NCBI GenBank assembly: GCA_029298735.1
Contig: JANSLP010000091.1
Location: forward strand, 39,733-103,732
Origin: Ophiostoma sp. CBS 140.51
Lineage: Eukaryota; Ascomycota; Sordariomycetes; Ophiostomatales; Ophiostomataceae
Length of the DNA stretch: 64,000 bases
Direction: 5' to 3'
Within the stretch, counting starts at the first letter, position 1. Each line of letters starts with the position of its first letter. This document shows positions 1-11,205 of the stretch, in pieces. The translations under genes and the position numbers were made by a program. The notes beneath the pieces were generated by a model. That model did no database searches. It was not told the origin of the DNA and was given only the letters and a program-made list of their open reading frames with translations.

Positions 1-1489
1 TGCGGTCGGTAGCTCCTGCTGCCTGCCAACATATGCCCAGTGCGCCTTCTCATTACGGCAATGCATGGTACGTTCCTTCTTTGCTTTTCTCGTCTGTTGG
101 GCTCTGCTGTGTTGTCTTGGTCTTTCCTTCTTTTCTTTCCTTTTGCTCTTGCCACTTTTGTGCCATTGCGATGCGCCCGGCAGTCATTGTACTTGCCGTG
201 TGAGGACTTTCAGGACCCCGTAACTGCCAATTCGCCGTGAGTAGACCGATTTGTCCTGAGAATTGGAACTGCTCTTTCCTCGCAATATCGCAGTCGCTCT
301 TTCCCTATTCTGCGCCGCAATTCAACAGGCAGGAGCTATCTGGCCGTAATTGTTCGTTCTTGCCACGCTTGAACGCGTATAGTGGTCGGTTCACCCGTTG
401 GCGTCAATTTTTTCATGCTCCTCTTTTTTGTCCCTCTTTCTTCCTTTTTCGTCCTGTCATCCTCTTTTGCCGTGCTCCAAACGGGGCACAATGTCTCTGA
501 TTCTCACACAGCACGGACAAACAAGACAGCACTGGCCAACCGTCTGGCGCGCTCGCGACCAGGGGTGGTACAGACGAATACATTCGCTCATTCGGTCCCC
601 ACGGAACAAGGCGGGTTTATCTGGGTCCTCTTGTTATTCTGGGCCTTGCCCCCCGATTGGCATTACTTAGTACGCCACAAAGCTTTGCCAAATGCAAGAG
701 GGAAAAGGCCCCTACCAAAACGACACCCAAACGAGACCTCCCAATCTGCTTTCCTGCACCCTTCCTGCAGGCGTGCTGCAGGTGCACTGCAGGCGCATCC
801 CCGTCAAATTAAACCGCTGCAGCTTTGTGGACAGTTGAATCTTCAGCACAAGGAGCACAAGGCCACAAAAGATGTCCAAGGAGGCGCAACAACGCAACGT
901 TTGCGCACCACTCGAGCCGCTCGCAATACAACGGTATCCGCCACTGTGCTGGGCAAGGCTCGCCAGTGGTCGACCAGCCCTCGAGCCCCCCCAAGATGAG
1001 CCAGATGATGACCCAGACATTGCACTTCGTGTTCAGGAGCGGTACTTTGCCCATACAAAGTAAGATACAAGACTTATGACTTGGTCCCCTGTGGACCAAT
1101 GGCGGCCACGCTTGTGGCTCGCGATGCCACTGTCTCTCGTCTGGGTTGGTCGGTCTGGACAAGCTTGGTCAACACCCTGGTCGCTGTCAAAGGGTTTCGC
1201 GTGCCAGTTCTGAGGAGACAAGCAGACAAGTGAACCAAGCAGGGGGCAAACTCTAAGCTTCTGGCACCGCCGGCCGGATCTACTAAACTGGACTGGTGAG
1301 ATACGAGTACACGTCCTTTTTTTCTCATTATTTTCCCTCTTACATTTTCTCCGTTGAGGATGGTCGGGAGAGTGGATGAACAATGGTAAGACGTTTTTCT
1401 CTCTCCTTTTTGTTTGCTCACTTGGCAAGAAGCTCGCGTCCCCCGTTTCTTTTCTGCTCGAGAGAAACAAGCCCGGCAGCTCTCATCCT
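1..1489. other. intergenic, no gene recognised
   Basis: I see no protein family, spliced gene or RNA gene on either strand. The open frames here are short, overlap one another and mostly begin at non-ATG codons. Their translations have the mixed composition expected from chance. A gene extending in from the left of the window cannot be excluded for the first few hundred bases, but nothing supports one. Confidence 0.6.
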
Positions 1490-3391
1490 CCACTCGATCC
1501 TCCTCGGCTGCTTCCTGATATCTTGTGTCCCACATCCACATTGATTTTCTAAATTCTTCTTTTCCTTCTTTCTCCTCCTCTTCTCGCCCTCCTTTTTTTT
1601 TGTCGTCGCCAAATCGTTCATTCGCTCTCTTGTTCCCGGCCCCGAAACAAGACCGTTTCTGCAACCTCTCTCTCCTTTGTACACCACACATTCTCTCTCA
1701 ACTCTGTCCATACGGCTATCTTGTCTAGATCTGGATACGGATACACTCCCTATGCCCTACTGCCAACGGCACGCCCTCCAACCCACATCTCGATTTTCGG
1801 TCGTTTTCTTCTTTTCCTCTTTGTACTCCAGTACACATAGAATCTAATACTCTCGATCGGCTCGTCTGTATGGTCCTTGGTCCCAGTACCCTTGATCAAA
1901 GATTAAGATTTCCTCCCACGCCCACTTTCCTATTTGGCTGTTTTCTCGCCGCTCCCCTTGATCTTTCGTCTCGATTTCCTTGGTACTCTATATCACAGCC
2001 TCTCTCCCATCCCGCCTCGTCCCCTCGTTTCTCATCGACACCACCTCGTCGTCGAGAACCACATCCCACGCTTTTCCATTCAACCCCTGGTCAGCGCCCC
2101 CGACCTCCTCTCCTCGTTCTCCCCCCATCATGCTATCTTGAGTATCAGCCGAGACGGAGACCGCCTTTCTCAACGCCAACCTCTCCTCGACGACCAGCTC
2201 CAGCTCCAACTCCCGCCGGGCCCCCCTGGCCTTGGTTCTTGTCTGGTAGAACAGCTTGTTCAAAACGTTTCCTCTTTGCTTCGTCTCCTATCTTTAATTC
2301 TTTTTTTTTGACCGCTGCGTCACGACAGTCCTTTTCGCTTTCCTCGCTCTCCTCCTGCGACCTCTTCTGTTTATTTTCTCTCTTCTCGTCAAACATCGTC
2401 CTGCTCTCGCATCTTCTTTATTGCTTCTTTCACTCCTTCTTTCACTCCTTCATTCATTATTCTTTCCATTCAACGTTCTCTACACAAAAACCATTAATAT
2501 CGACGTCTTCGTTTATCCCACACCCCCTCCCCTTGTTTGCCGTACATCTGGATCTGCCTTAATTGCTATTCTTAATGTTTTTCATGCCTTAACGTCTCTT
2601 CATTGTCTTTCTTTCCCTTCTTGTTCACTCGCTACGCTGCCTCCGTTTCCCACACACCCGGCCATCGGCGCCTAATCTTTCAATATTCTTTTCTCTCACC
2701 AATATTGTGAACACGGCAGCAACAAGCACGCCCCTGTACTCTATCAGTCTCACCCTAGATTCAACCTGAACGAGGCCCATGAACATGACTGCACGACCTT
2801 GACGACGACCACTCTTTATTATTTACGATTACACCCACGAGAAAACGTTCTTTTTTCGTCTCTTTGCGCTAGATCGATCGGAGCATCAGCTCCCTTGTCC
2901 CCTTGTCACCGAGAGCTTCTTAACTGCCCCCATTCACCCCACGGCTGGGCACATAAGAGCTTCACATCCATATAACAGGAACTCAGGCTCCAGGCATTTC
3001 CCCCTCCCCCTTCCCCCTCGCCTATATCCACACGATACCAGGCCTACGTTCTGGGCTGTCCCATCGAAGCTGGCCCTGACCTAGCAGGACTCTGCTGGCT
3101 TTCGTTGTTCAGCTCTTTGGATCGCATTTTCGCATTCACTCGAATGCTTTTCTGGCTCCTCCTTTCTAGCTTTCAACAAACGAACACGATATCCGCTCGC
3201 CTGGTGCGTTGCCATCCGCACCCTTCCCACCAGGGACCCCCCGCGACCGGCTGATCTTGGCCAGGTTCAAGTTGCTCGAGATCAACTTCAGCTGGATCAC
3301 TGTTCTATTAGCCGGGCGCTGATAGAACTGGTCAACGCCTTACCGGCTCTCGCCTGTCAGCCCAAGTTCCACAAACCGCAAAAGCGCCCGC
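1490..3391 (+). promoter_or_regulatory. pyrimidine-rich upstream region and leader of the serine-rich protein gene
   Basis: For about 1.9 kb ahead of the ATG at 3392 the plus strand is strongly enriched in C and T, with many CTTTCT/TCCTC tracts. This fits a fungal promoter with a long 5' untranslated leader. A chance frame of about 230 codons (1870-2562) translates only to Ser/Pro/Phe low complexity and is explained by the base composition. The transcription start and any leader intron cannot be placed from sequence alone. Confidence 0.5.
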
Positions 3392-6300
3392 ATGAGCTTG
3401 AGATGGACGCCCCCCGGCATTGACGGCTTTGACCGCCCCACATCGTGGCACCCGGGATTCTTCAGCCAGCCCCCGGACAACGGCAACGACACCAACTCCG
3501 CCTCGGCTGGGCCGAAGACGGTGGCGTCGTTGCAGCTGGAAAACGACGAAAACGGTAGCCCAGCGCCGATCCGCATCATGTCCGGATTTTCGGCATCACA
3601 ACAACAACATCCCGACCGGGAACGACAAAGGGATTGGAGCGGCCGCCGTGCCGCTCCACCACCGCTGCCCCTGCACGAGCGCAGCGCCTCCGAAAGCAAT
3701 CGCTTGACTGACATTCGCATTGTGCCGTACTCGCCGCCGCGGCTCGACTCCGCGCAGCAGGAAGCGCAAAGCGCACAAGGACAGCACTTTTCTGGACCAC
3801 TTTCTGGACCAACCTCTGGACCTCCTTCTAGATCGTCCAGCAGCTCTCCGCGACGCCGGCGACGGCAACGACAGCGGCGACGGCGCTCTAAGGACCGCGA
3901 TGGCAACAATGGCAGCGACAGCAACGGCGGTGAAGACAGCGACCAGACGACGACCACGACGACCAGCAGGCGCATCAGCCGACCCACCAGCTGGGCTAGT
4001 CGCGGCAGTTGGGGCCCATCGTCAGTTTTCGCAGGAGCAACAAGCGCTCGCGCCGCCTCGCCTTCAGCCTCGACCTCGGGCTCCCCTGCTCCTGGCAGCC
4101 CTGGCAGCAAGGCCAGCAGCAGCCGCACTGTTGTCAGCGGCAAGTCTGGAAAGACAGGGAGGACTGGAGGGAAAGCCTCTGTGCTGGTCGAGAAATCGAG
4201 AAATTCGGTGATTGGCACAAAATGGGCAAATGCGACAAGATCAGGAAACGGAAATGGAAATGACGGTAAGCCACCACTGGACAAAGAGGGCTATGCATTC
4301 AGCGGGCAGGGGTCTGCATTGTCGACGCCCGTCGAAACCGTGTTTCCATTGGCCAGGGGTGGCAGAAGAGGCGTTTCAGGATCGAAACTCGCTAGCCCGA
4401 CTGGCTCCCAATTCACCACTGCGACCACGACGACAATTCCAAGTGCAACGTCAGACACCCAAAATACCAACAATGCGACGTCCCGACTCCTGGCCCACAA
4501 CCCCCGTCATCAGCCGCAGCAGCAGCAGCACCAGCACCAGCAACAGCAGATACGCAGTCATGATTTCGATCTGGAGGAACGCCTACACGACCTGCACAAT
4601 GAGCGCAATGAGCCTCCTTCGTCTGTACGGTCAGCTGCTGGTCCGCAGCTTGGCCTCACTCCCGCCAGCGCATCATTTTCTGCAGCTGCTGCCAGCTACC
4701 TGACCGAACATCGCAGTGCGTCTGGTGCGCCTCAATTGCAATTGCCCGTGTCGCCATCGTCGCCGATTGCTTTCCCAACGTCACCGTCGTCGTCGTCGAC
4801 TTTCTTCTTGTCCTCGTCTTATCACCAGCCGCTCTCCATCACCACCTCAAACACTGCGTCGTCCACCATCACTGGCCCTTCCCTGTCCCCGTCCCCGTCT
4901 GTCGCGTCTCTCACATCTACCTCGTCCTCGCAGGCTGCACCTCGTCCCAACTCCCGACGCCGGAACCTAGTCGCGCTGCACGCCGACAAGACCTTCTCTC
5001 TCGTTCCGCGTAACGTCCACAGAAGCAACAGCGGCAAGAAAAGGGGTGCTTCCTCTGGTACTGCTGTGACGTCTACATCTGCCATTTCTGTCACTTCTCC
5101 ATCCGGTCTCTTCGTGCGCCCTGACCAGCCGCCTTTGACTTCCGCTGCGACCACTATCAGCAGCCTAAAGTCGCCCCCTCTCTCCTTCGTCACTTCCACG
5201 GTACGCTCGTCCAGCTCGCATGAACGGCTGTCCTCAGACGTCTTCAGCGGCGACGATCATCCCAGCTCTCCTTTAACCACCACCAGTGCCACCCTCCAGG
5301 ATAGGACCAGCCTGTCGCCCTTTACCCCGTCGCCTGGCTCCTCGACCGTCCAATTGCACCACTTGCACGACTTACACGAGGATCCTATTCCCGACCCTTC
5401 TTTGTTTCCTCCGCCTGCCGTGCCCATTACCGCTGGTGTTTCCTCCTCCAACAACACCTCGCCGTGGAACTACCGACTGGCCGGTGGCCTGCGCAAGGTT
5501 CCCAAAACCCCTGATTTCAAGCGCAAAGGAAAGGGGCGTGCCGTCCCCTCTACCTCTGTAGAGACCTCCACATCCTACTCGCCCTATTCCCAAAAGCACC
5601 ACCCCGTCGTCTCTGGTCTCGACGTGTCGATTCTTCCTCCACTCTCTGAATCAACGTCTAGCCCTACCACGACCATTATTGCTGCTGGTGGTGCCTCTGC
5701 GATTGGCTCGAGCACACGCGTTGCATCGAATTCCACCTACAACACTGAGACTACTCTTCGTCCTCAAAGAAAGACTTCTTTTGCATCTGACCAGTCGGCG
5801 GGCTCGTCTCTCTCGTTCTCTGCCTCAACGATCTCGGCCGCTACCAACTACAAGGTCTACGCCCACAGTTCGTCACCTGCCGGCGCAGCCTCGACATCGA
5901 TTGCCCTCGAGTCGACCGACAGTTTTGATCTGCCTCCCTCGTCCAGCCACTCGACCAACATCGAGATCCTCGGTGTCTCGTCGCCTGCTGCACCGCCTCT
6001 GCCTGCGCTCCAGCGCTCGGACGATCCCGACCAGACCTTTGCGTCTCTTGTGTCTTACCCGTCCATTGCGTCCTTTGACACTGGCATTTCCGAGAGCAGT
6101 GCGCCCAATTTTGTTGTCCTTGGCGCCTCGTCACCTCCGGCTCCCTCGCGGTACCTTGACCGCATTCGCAACGACTTTACTCCCGACGTCGATATCCCGA
6201 GCAGCCCTCCTCTGCCTCCGCGCTCCGCGACTACTACTACTGGTACGATCGATACCTCTGACACCGATCCCAACTACGTGCTGCACGGTGAGCCGTCTAC

Positions 6301-8140
6301 GATCTCGTTTCCTCCGCAGTCGTCCTCGTCGAACGCTTCCTCTCTTGTTACGATCTCGAGACAGCCGCGCCCTGCCTACTCGCAAGAGAGTCTCATTGTT
6401 CCGCCGCTGAAGACTGTCAAGGCCAAACGTTCCAACGAGCGCTTCGGCTACTACAAGTCTCGCTCGCGCGAGTCGCTTCGCCGCGCCGCCTCGATCAAGT
6501 CGATCTCGTCGCTCTTTGGACAGGAAGCCGCCAGCACATTCTTTGCCGGCCAGGCTTTTCTTAATATCGACATTCCACCCATCCCAGTCTTTACCGGATC
6601 CAAAGCTGCCGCTGTCCTGAAGCAGCAAGGCCAGCTGCCAGGTCTCGTGACCAAGAAGTCGTTGCCGAAAGTCAAACGGAAGCCTCTGCCGCTCCCCGCC
6701 CCTCCCGTTAAAAAGAGCGAGAACTACGTTGTGTATGACCGGACGCCCAACAAGAAGACTGGACCACCGGCATCGTCAGATTCATGGGACTCGCCATCGT
6801 CCTCACAGCTGACCTCCTCACCGCACTCCCCTACTCTTCCTCAGCAACCTCTCAGCAAGCACTACGCCAAGGCGACCGTTCAAATGGTCGAAGAGCACCC
6901 ACACCAATGGAGCTCCCAACTGTCTACGGTCATGTCCGAAAGCGAGGCCGACAGCATACGCGTTGTCTCTCGCCCCGTGTCCGTGGTCTCGGGAGCTCCT
7001 AGTGGCAGCTACATCCGTGGTGATGTGAGTGCCATCAGCGGCGCCAGTGCCCGTCGGTCAAGTGCTGGCTGGGCCAGCAGCACACACAGCCGCAACATGC
7101 CGAGTATATCCAGCTCCCTGGGTCTTCAGATGGATGAGCTGCGCGACCGCAACTCCCGCAGCGACTCCCTGCTTCTCGACCGTCCCAACCCGGCTTACTT
7201 CCGCACAAACTCGGCCTCGCCCGCAACATCTGGTAGTGCCGCCCCACCTCCGCCGCCCATTCGCACGGTTCGCGACCACGACGAGCACGGCGATGGCCTG
7301 GCCGATCTGCAAGATATTGGCCGCCAGCCATCACGGTCTGGCCTATCTGGTTTCTTCTCGAGCAGCAACAACTCCGCGCGCAACCTGCACTCGTCCGGCA
7401 GTATGCGCAGTATTGCCAGCGGTGGTTTCCCCTCGTGGGCTCGTGTGTACTACGGGTCCGGCGAGCACCGCGCACTCAGCGTGGAGCCCAGTATGTCCGA
7501 TTTGGGCCAGGGCGACGATTACATGGCTGGCATCGGCCGGCCCAACAGTGCCTTCCGCCGCTCACCGAGCATGGACAACATGCACTTCAACATCTTCAAC
7601 ACCCGCCGCCGCCCACGCGAGGTGCAGCCCGCTGGGCCTCGTCCATTCTCGGATGCTGCCAGCATGGAAGCTGGTGAGGCCGGCGTCATGCATGACTACC
7701 GCCTGCGCCCACCGGGCCTGCGCAAGATGACCAGCTCCATCTGGTCGCCACATCTGCGTGTCGACCGCCGTGCCACCCGCTTCAGCGTCTGGGAGCCGCC
7801 CAGTGTCACATGGAGCACGGACACGAGTTCTGCCTTTGACCGCCGCAATCTGCAAGTCATGTGCTTCACCTTCGGCTTCATCTTCCCCTTTGCGTGGATG
7901 ATTGCCGCCTTCCTCCCGCTGCCGCTGGATCCCAAGCGTGCCATGGAGAAGCGTGCCGAAGGCGAGTATGGGGTGCCGGAAGCTCTTAAACGCCGCATTG
8001 CTCAGTACGACGAGATGCGCTTCCAGAGTGCCAAATGGTGGCGCACGCTGAACCGAGTCATGTCGGTCTTTGGCCTGCTCATTCTCGGTGCCGTCGCCGC
8101 TCTTGTTGTCGTTGGCGTTCGCCAAGGATGGGGGCAGTAA
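3392..8140 (+). CDS. large serine-rich disordered protein with two C-terminal membrane segments
   Basis: Single uninterrupted frame of 1,582 aa from an ATG at 3392. Residues 1-1480 or so are dominated by Ser, Thr, Pro, Ala and Gly, with a Gln/His stretch near residues 372-390 encoded by CAG/CAC repeats and an Arg-rich patch near residues 150-170. This looks intrinsically disordered with many potential phosphorylation sites. Only the last ~100 residues look globular: a hydrophobic segment at about 1487-1510, a charged loop, and a second at about 1555-1576, ending in a short tail. That layout suggests a long cytosolic region anchored in a membrane by a C-terminal hairpin. It resembles proteins annotated only as 'serine-rich protein' in Sordariomycetes; no enzymatic motif is visible and the function is unknown. 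The gene is convergent with ALE1. Confidence 0.85.
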   Translation: MSLRWTPPGIDGFDRPTSWHPGFFSQPPDNGNDTNSASAGPKTVASLQLENDENGSPAPIRIMSGFSASQQQHPDRERQRDWSGRRAAPPPLPLHERSASESNRLTDIRIVPYSPPRLDSAQQEAQSAQGQHFSGPLSGPTSGPPSRSSSSSPRRRRRQRQRRRRSKDRDGNNGSDSNGGEDSDQTTTTTTSRRISRPTSWASRGSWGPSSVFAGATSARAASPSASTSGSPAPGSPGSKASSSRTVVSGKSGKTGRTGGKASVLVEKSRNSVIGTKWANATRSGNGNGNDGKPPLDKEGYAFSGQGSALSTPVETVFPLARGGRRGVSGSKLASPTGSQFTTATTTTIPSATSDTQNTNNATSRLLAHNPRHQPQQQQHQHQQQQIRSHDFDLEERLHDLHNERNEPPSSVRSAAGPQLGLTPASASFSAAAASYLTEHRSASGAPQLQLPVSPSSPIAFPTSPSSSSTFFLSSSYHQPLSITTSNTASSTITGPSLSPSPSVASLTSTSSSQAAPRPNSRRRNLVALHADKTFSLVPRNVHRSNSGKKRGASSGTAVTSTSAISVTSPSGLFVRPDQPPLTSAATTISSLKSPPLSFVTSTVRSSSSHERLSSDVFSGDDHPSSPLTTTSATLQDRTSLSPFTPSPGSSTVQLHHLHDLHEDPIPDPSLFPPPAVPITAGVSSSNNTSPWNYRLAGGLRKVPKTPDFKRKGKGRAVPSTSVETSTSYSPYSQKHHPVVSGLDVSILPPLSESTSSPTTTIIAAGGASAIGSSTRVASNSTYNTETTLRPQRKTSFASDQSAGSSLSFSASTISAATNYKVYAHSSSPAGAASTSIALESTDSFDLPPSSSHSTNIEILGVSSPAAPPLPALQRSDDPDQTFASLVSYPSIASFDTGISESSAPNFVVLGASSPPAPSRYLDRIRNDFTPDVDIPSSPPLPPRSATTTTGTIDTSDTDPNYVLHGEPSTISFPPQSSSSNASSLVTISRQPRPAYSQESLIVPPLKTVKAKRSNERFGYYKSRSRESLRRAASIKSISSLFGQEAASTFFAGQAFLNIDIPPIPVFTGSKAAAVLKQQGQLPGLVTKKSLPKVKRKPLPLPAPPVKKSENYVVYDRTPNKKTGPPASSDSWDSPSSSQLTSSPHSPTLPQQPLSKHYAKATVQMVEEHPHQWSSQLSTVMSESEADSIRVVSRPVSVVSGAPSGSYIRGDVSAISGASARRSSAGWASSTHSRNMPSISSSLGLQMDELRDRNSRSDSLLLDRPNPAYFRTNSASPATSGSAAPPPPPIRTVRDHDEHGDGLADLQDIGRQPSRSGLSGFFSSSNNSARNLHSSGSMRSIASGGFPSWARVYYGSGEHRALSVEPSMSDLGQGDDYMAGIGRPNSAFRRSPSMDNMHFNIFNTRRRPREVQPAGPRPFSDAASMEAGEAGVMHDYRLRPPGLRKMTSSIWSPHLRVDRRATRFSVWEPPSVTWSTDTSSAFDRRNLQVMCFTFGFIFPFAWMIAAFLPLPLDPKRAMEKRAEGEYGVPEALKRRIAQYDEMRFQSAKWWRTLNRVMSVFGLLILGAVAALVVVGVRQGWGQ

Positions 8141-9271
8141 AGATGCTCACCTACAACAACAATAACCTACACTCCCTCACATATTGATCATATTCACTAT
8201 TTCCTATCTCGTCACATTTACTTCTTCATACTTGTCTTACACCACCAACTTTTTATATTTTATTCCCAACTAGACCACACGCTCCGGCACGCTCAGCCAT
8301 CCTTTTACATTTTATTATTTTCCTTTTCTCATCTGTACTACTTTTGTACCAACAGCATTCAACAACAGCCAGAGACCTTCGATTTTTTCCTTGCCTTGTC
8401 ATTTACATCTTCTCTTTTTGGATTATATTCATTTACATCATTGCCTTTTTGGATATACCTTTTTTATTTGGGGTAGGCTGGCGTCGCACATCTTTGTTTA
8501 TTTGGTTACACAAAGACAGTTGTAACCCGCACCCTCCTTTTATTTTTAACACATTTCTTGTCTGTCCTTTCCACACATACATTATCCAATCTTTTTCTTT
8601 ACAGTTTCTCTTTACATACGTGGAGGTGTGTATCTGTTTATTGGTCGTTCTCTCTTTTCTGTTTCCTTTTGCCAATGATGTTCACTCTTCCATGTCTTGA
8701 TGAACAACGAAAAGGAATTGAACGAGCCACACGCAGACAGCACCTACCCACGAAAACAACCTCACCACATATTATTGGGTAATGATTATTTATTGACTGA
8801 TGACGGAGGAAGAGGAGGAAGATTGAGGAGAAGAGCTTTGTTTAATACGAGAACGATGCAACCCAGATTGCCTGCACCTTTTTTGTTTTCCTTTCTGTTA
8901 TCAAAACAACTTAATGACAAATAAACCATAAAAGGATTCTTTCTTCATAAAGTATACTCTTCTATATTATATATCGAGCTGTCCAAACGTAGTAGGATGA
9001 TCCGTAGGTGCTGAAAGGTGAAAAGACATAGAACTGACGAGGTTGGTGTCCAAAACGCAAATCTCCAAAAAGGTAAAGCTAGTAAAACAAACAGCTGATG
9101 CAAAAAGAAAACCATAGACACATAATCTAAAAGTGATATTACAATCACTTAGCCAATCGAGGCCAAGAAAAACCAAGGCCTTCCATCCTGCCACACGGTA
9201 GTAACACAATCCGAACGCCCCTAATTTTCCGTCTCTATCCTGTCCACCACTATGACTCTCTCATAAACTCA
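8141..9271. other. convergent intergenic region (3' ends)
   Basis: AT-richer spacer between the stop codons of the serine-rich gene (+) and ALE1 (-). It should hold both 3' untranslated regions. T-rich stretches around 8230-8480 and an AATAAA-like sequence near 8919 are compatible with polyadenylation. No gene is recognisable. Confidence 0.6.
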
Positions 9272-11205
9272 TTAAGCCCGCTTCTTAAGTGTCGACTGGC
9301 CGGCTTTGCTCATCGTGGCTCTCCGTTGGATGTTCTCGACCTCTGTGCGGATCTCGGCCACCATCTCGTCCAGCTCGCCTTCGGGGTCGGCCGGCACACC
9401 GGCACCCATGATCTGGCGGGTCTGGGCGAACTCTTTGGTGGGCGGCAGGTCGGCGTGGCCCGGCTCATCGCTGTCGTTAGAAGCGGGAGCCGAATGGACG
9501 GTAGCCGGAATGGGATTTGGGGTGACGGAGCCGGAAGCAGGCAGTTTGGTGGGGACGCTGCCATCGGCGGTGCCGGCAGCCTTGGCGGCACGACGCTCAA
9601 TCTCCTTTTTGAGGGCCGGCTTGATGGGCGAGGCGAACATGGCCATGGAAGCAAAGACGCCAATGATACAGTAAAAGTAGACGCGGGACCAAGCGAGCAT
9701 AGAGTCGTGGAGGGTCAGCAGAATAAAGGGGGCGACGGCAAAGCCAAAGGCCACTTGGGTAGCTAAAAAGCTGAGCGGGTCATAGACCCAGGCCTTGGAG
9801 GGCAAGGGTTCCTTGAGGGTGGCCGGGTCCTTGAAGAAGAAGGGACGGAAGAAGCGGCGGAAATTCTTGGCGACGGTCTGGATCAGGCTGGCCAGCACGA
9901 AAGCCAAGTAGTAGCCCGGGTAGAAGCCGTGCCAAAAGGCGCTGGTGACAAAAGTGGCCATGCTGGCGCGGAACCCGGGCTTCCTACCGCGCGGGGTCAC
10001 GCGCAAGTAGACGTAGTTGCGCAGCCACTGATTGGTCTTCATATTCCAGTTCTCGAGGTAGGCGCGGGTGTTTTGGGCCGTCTCGACACCCCAGGCATCA
10101 ATGTTGGCCACGCGGTTCCAGGAGATGCGGCCCGTCGCTGGGTCGACACCGTTGAAGCCCAGACCGGCCAAGATACACGAGCCCTCGGTCAGGGACCAGA
10201 CACCGTAGTACTTGGTGCGCGCGACAAAGCCAATGACATACAAAAGCCAGACACGCTTCAAGAACGTGGTGCCACCACCAGCCTCGTCGTAGAGCACGAC
10301 GCTTGGCGGGTACCAGCCGCTGAGCACAAGGAAGGCGACGATCCACAGCAGACCAACGGCCATCTTCTTCATGGCAGGCGTGCCGCTGCGTGGGATCTTG
10401 CGCTTGCGGCGGGTAGGCGGGCGCTTGGCAGGGTCCATGGACGCAGGGACAGCAAACATGGAGGTATCGAGCCAGCGGCGGTACTCGGCAAAGTCGCAGG
10501 CGGGGCCGGCAAGGAGCGAGGGGAAGAAGAGGACGTAGCCGGCATAGTCGAGCAGGCTGGGCAGCTCACGCAGGACACGGTCGCGCTGGAAGGGAGTTAG
10601 GTCGGCATCGGAGACGAGACCGTCGGCGACGTTCCAACAGAAAGCACTAAGCTTAATGACCAGGACCATCTGGGCGCCGGTGATGTCGACCGTCGAGGGA
10701 GCGTTGGCGTACTGGCGGGCGATCTGGTTGACGGACATGTGACCCATGAGGAAGACGAAGGCGATCCATGGCATGTACGGGCTGGTGCGAAGGTACTTGG
10801 CGAGGCCGTAGGCGACAGCTGAGGAAATGAAGATGGTTTGAAGGCCGTCCCAGAGGTCGAAGAGGCCGATAAGGTAAAAGATGGAGACACTATAGGAGGA
10901 GGAGGAGGTTAGAGAGGCTGAAGTGAAGCAACATGCAAAGGTGAAGCAGCCCCTTACGCAATAATGAAAAGATTCTTCCGCTCAGGACGGGCGTCAGGTA
11001 CCCGCTTCAAGAGGCCGGCTAAAGGATACGACAAGAGAAAAGAGAAGATAAGCTTGACTGGAGAAGCTGTTAGCGACATCGGAAGACGGATACATAGCCT
11101 TGTATAATGCTTAGAGCTAGAGAAAAGAGACAAAAACTTACGCTCGTCAGGCCCAGTGCCGAGCCGGTCGGCGACGTATTTAAACGCTATGAAAGAGTTA
11201 GCCAT
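9272..11205 (-). CDS. ALE1: MBOAT-family lysophospholipid acyltransferase
   Basis: Three exons, 11205-11142, 11057-10958 and 10889-9272, give 593 aa; donors are GTAAGT and GTAAGG and the phases match. The product is a polytopic ER membrane enzyme of the membrane-bound O-acyltransferase family, which transfers acyl groups from acyl-CoA to lysophospholipids (yeast Ale1 is 619 aa). Family signatures seen: the conserved Asn-containing ENWNMKTNQWLRNYVY segment in the central part and the catalytic-type His at about residue 375 in SAFWHGFYPGYY. Many hydrophobic segments surround them. The last ~100 residues are hydrophilic, with Ala/Pro-rich linkers and an acidic helix, and end in KKRA, a lysine-rich C-terminus reminiscent of ER retention signals. 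The start at 11205 was chosen because the first exon splices in frame and gives a normal family N-terminus. Substrate preference cannot be read from sequence. Confidence 0.93.

Noticed and set aside
1870..2562. 230-codon Ser/Pro/Phe frame in the leader of the serine-rich gene
   Set aside because: Explained by C/T-rich sequence; no globular segment.
9929..10600. Plus-strand frame opposite ALE1
   Set aside because: Antisense shadow of a well-supported MBOAT gene.
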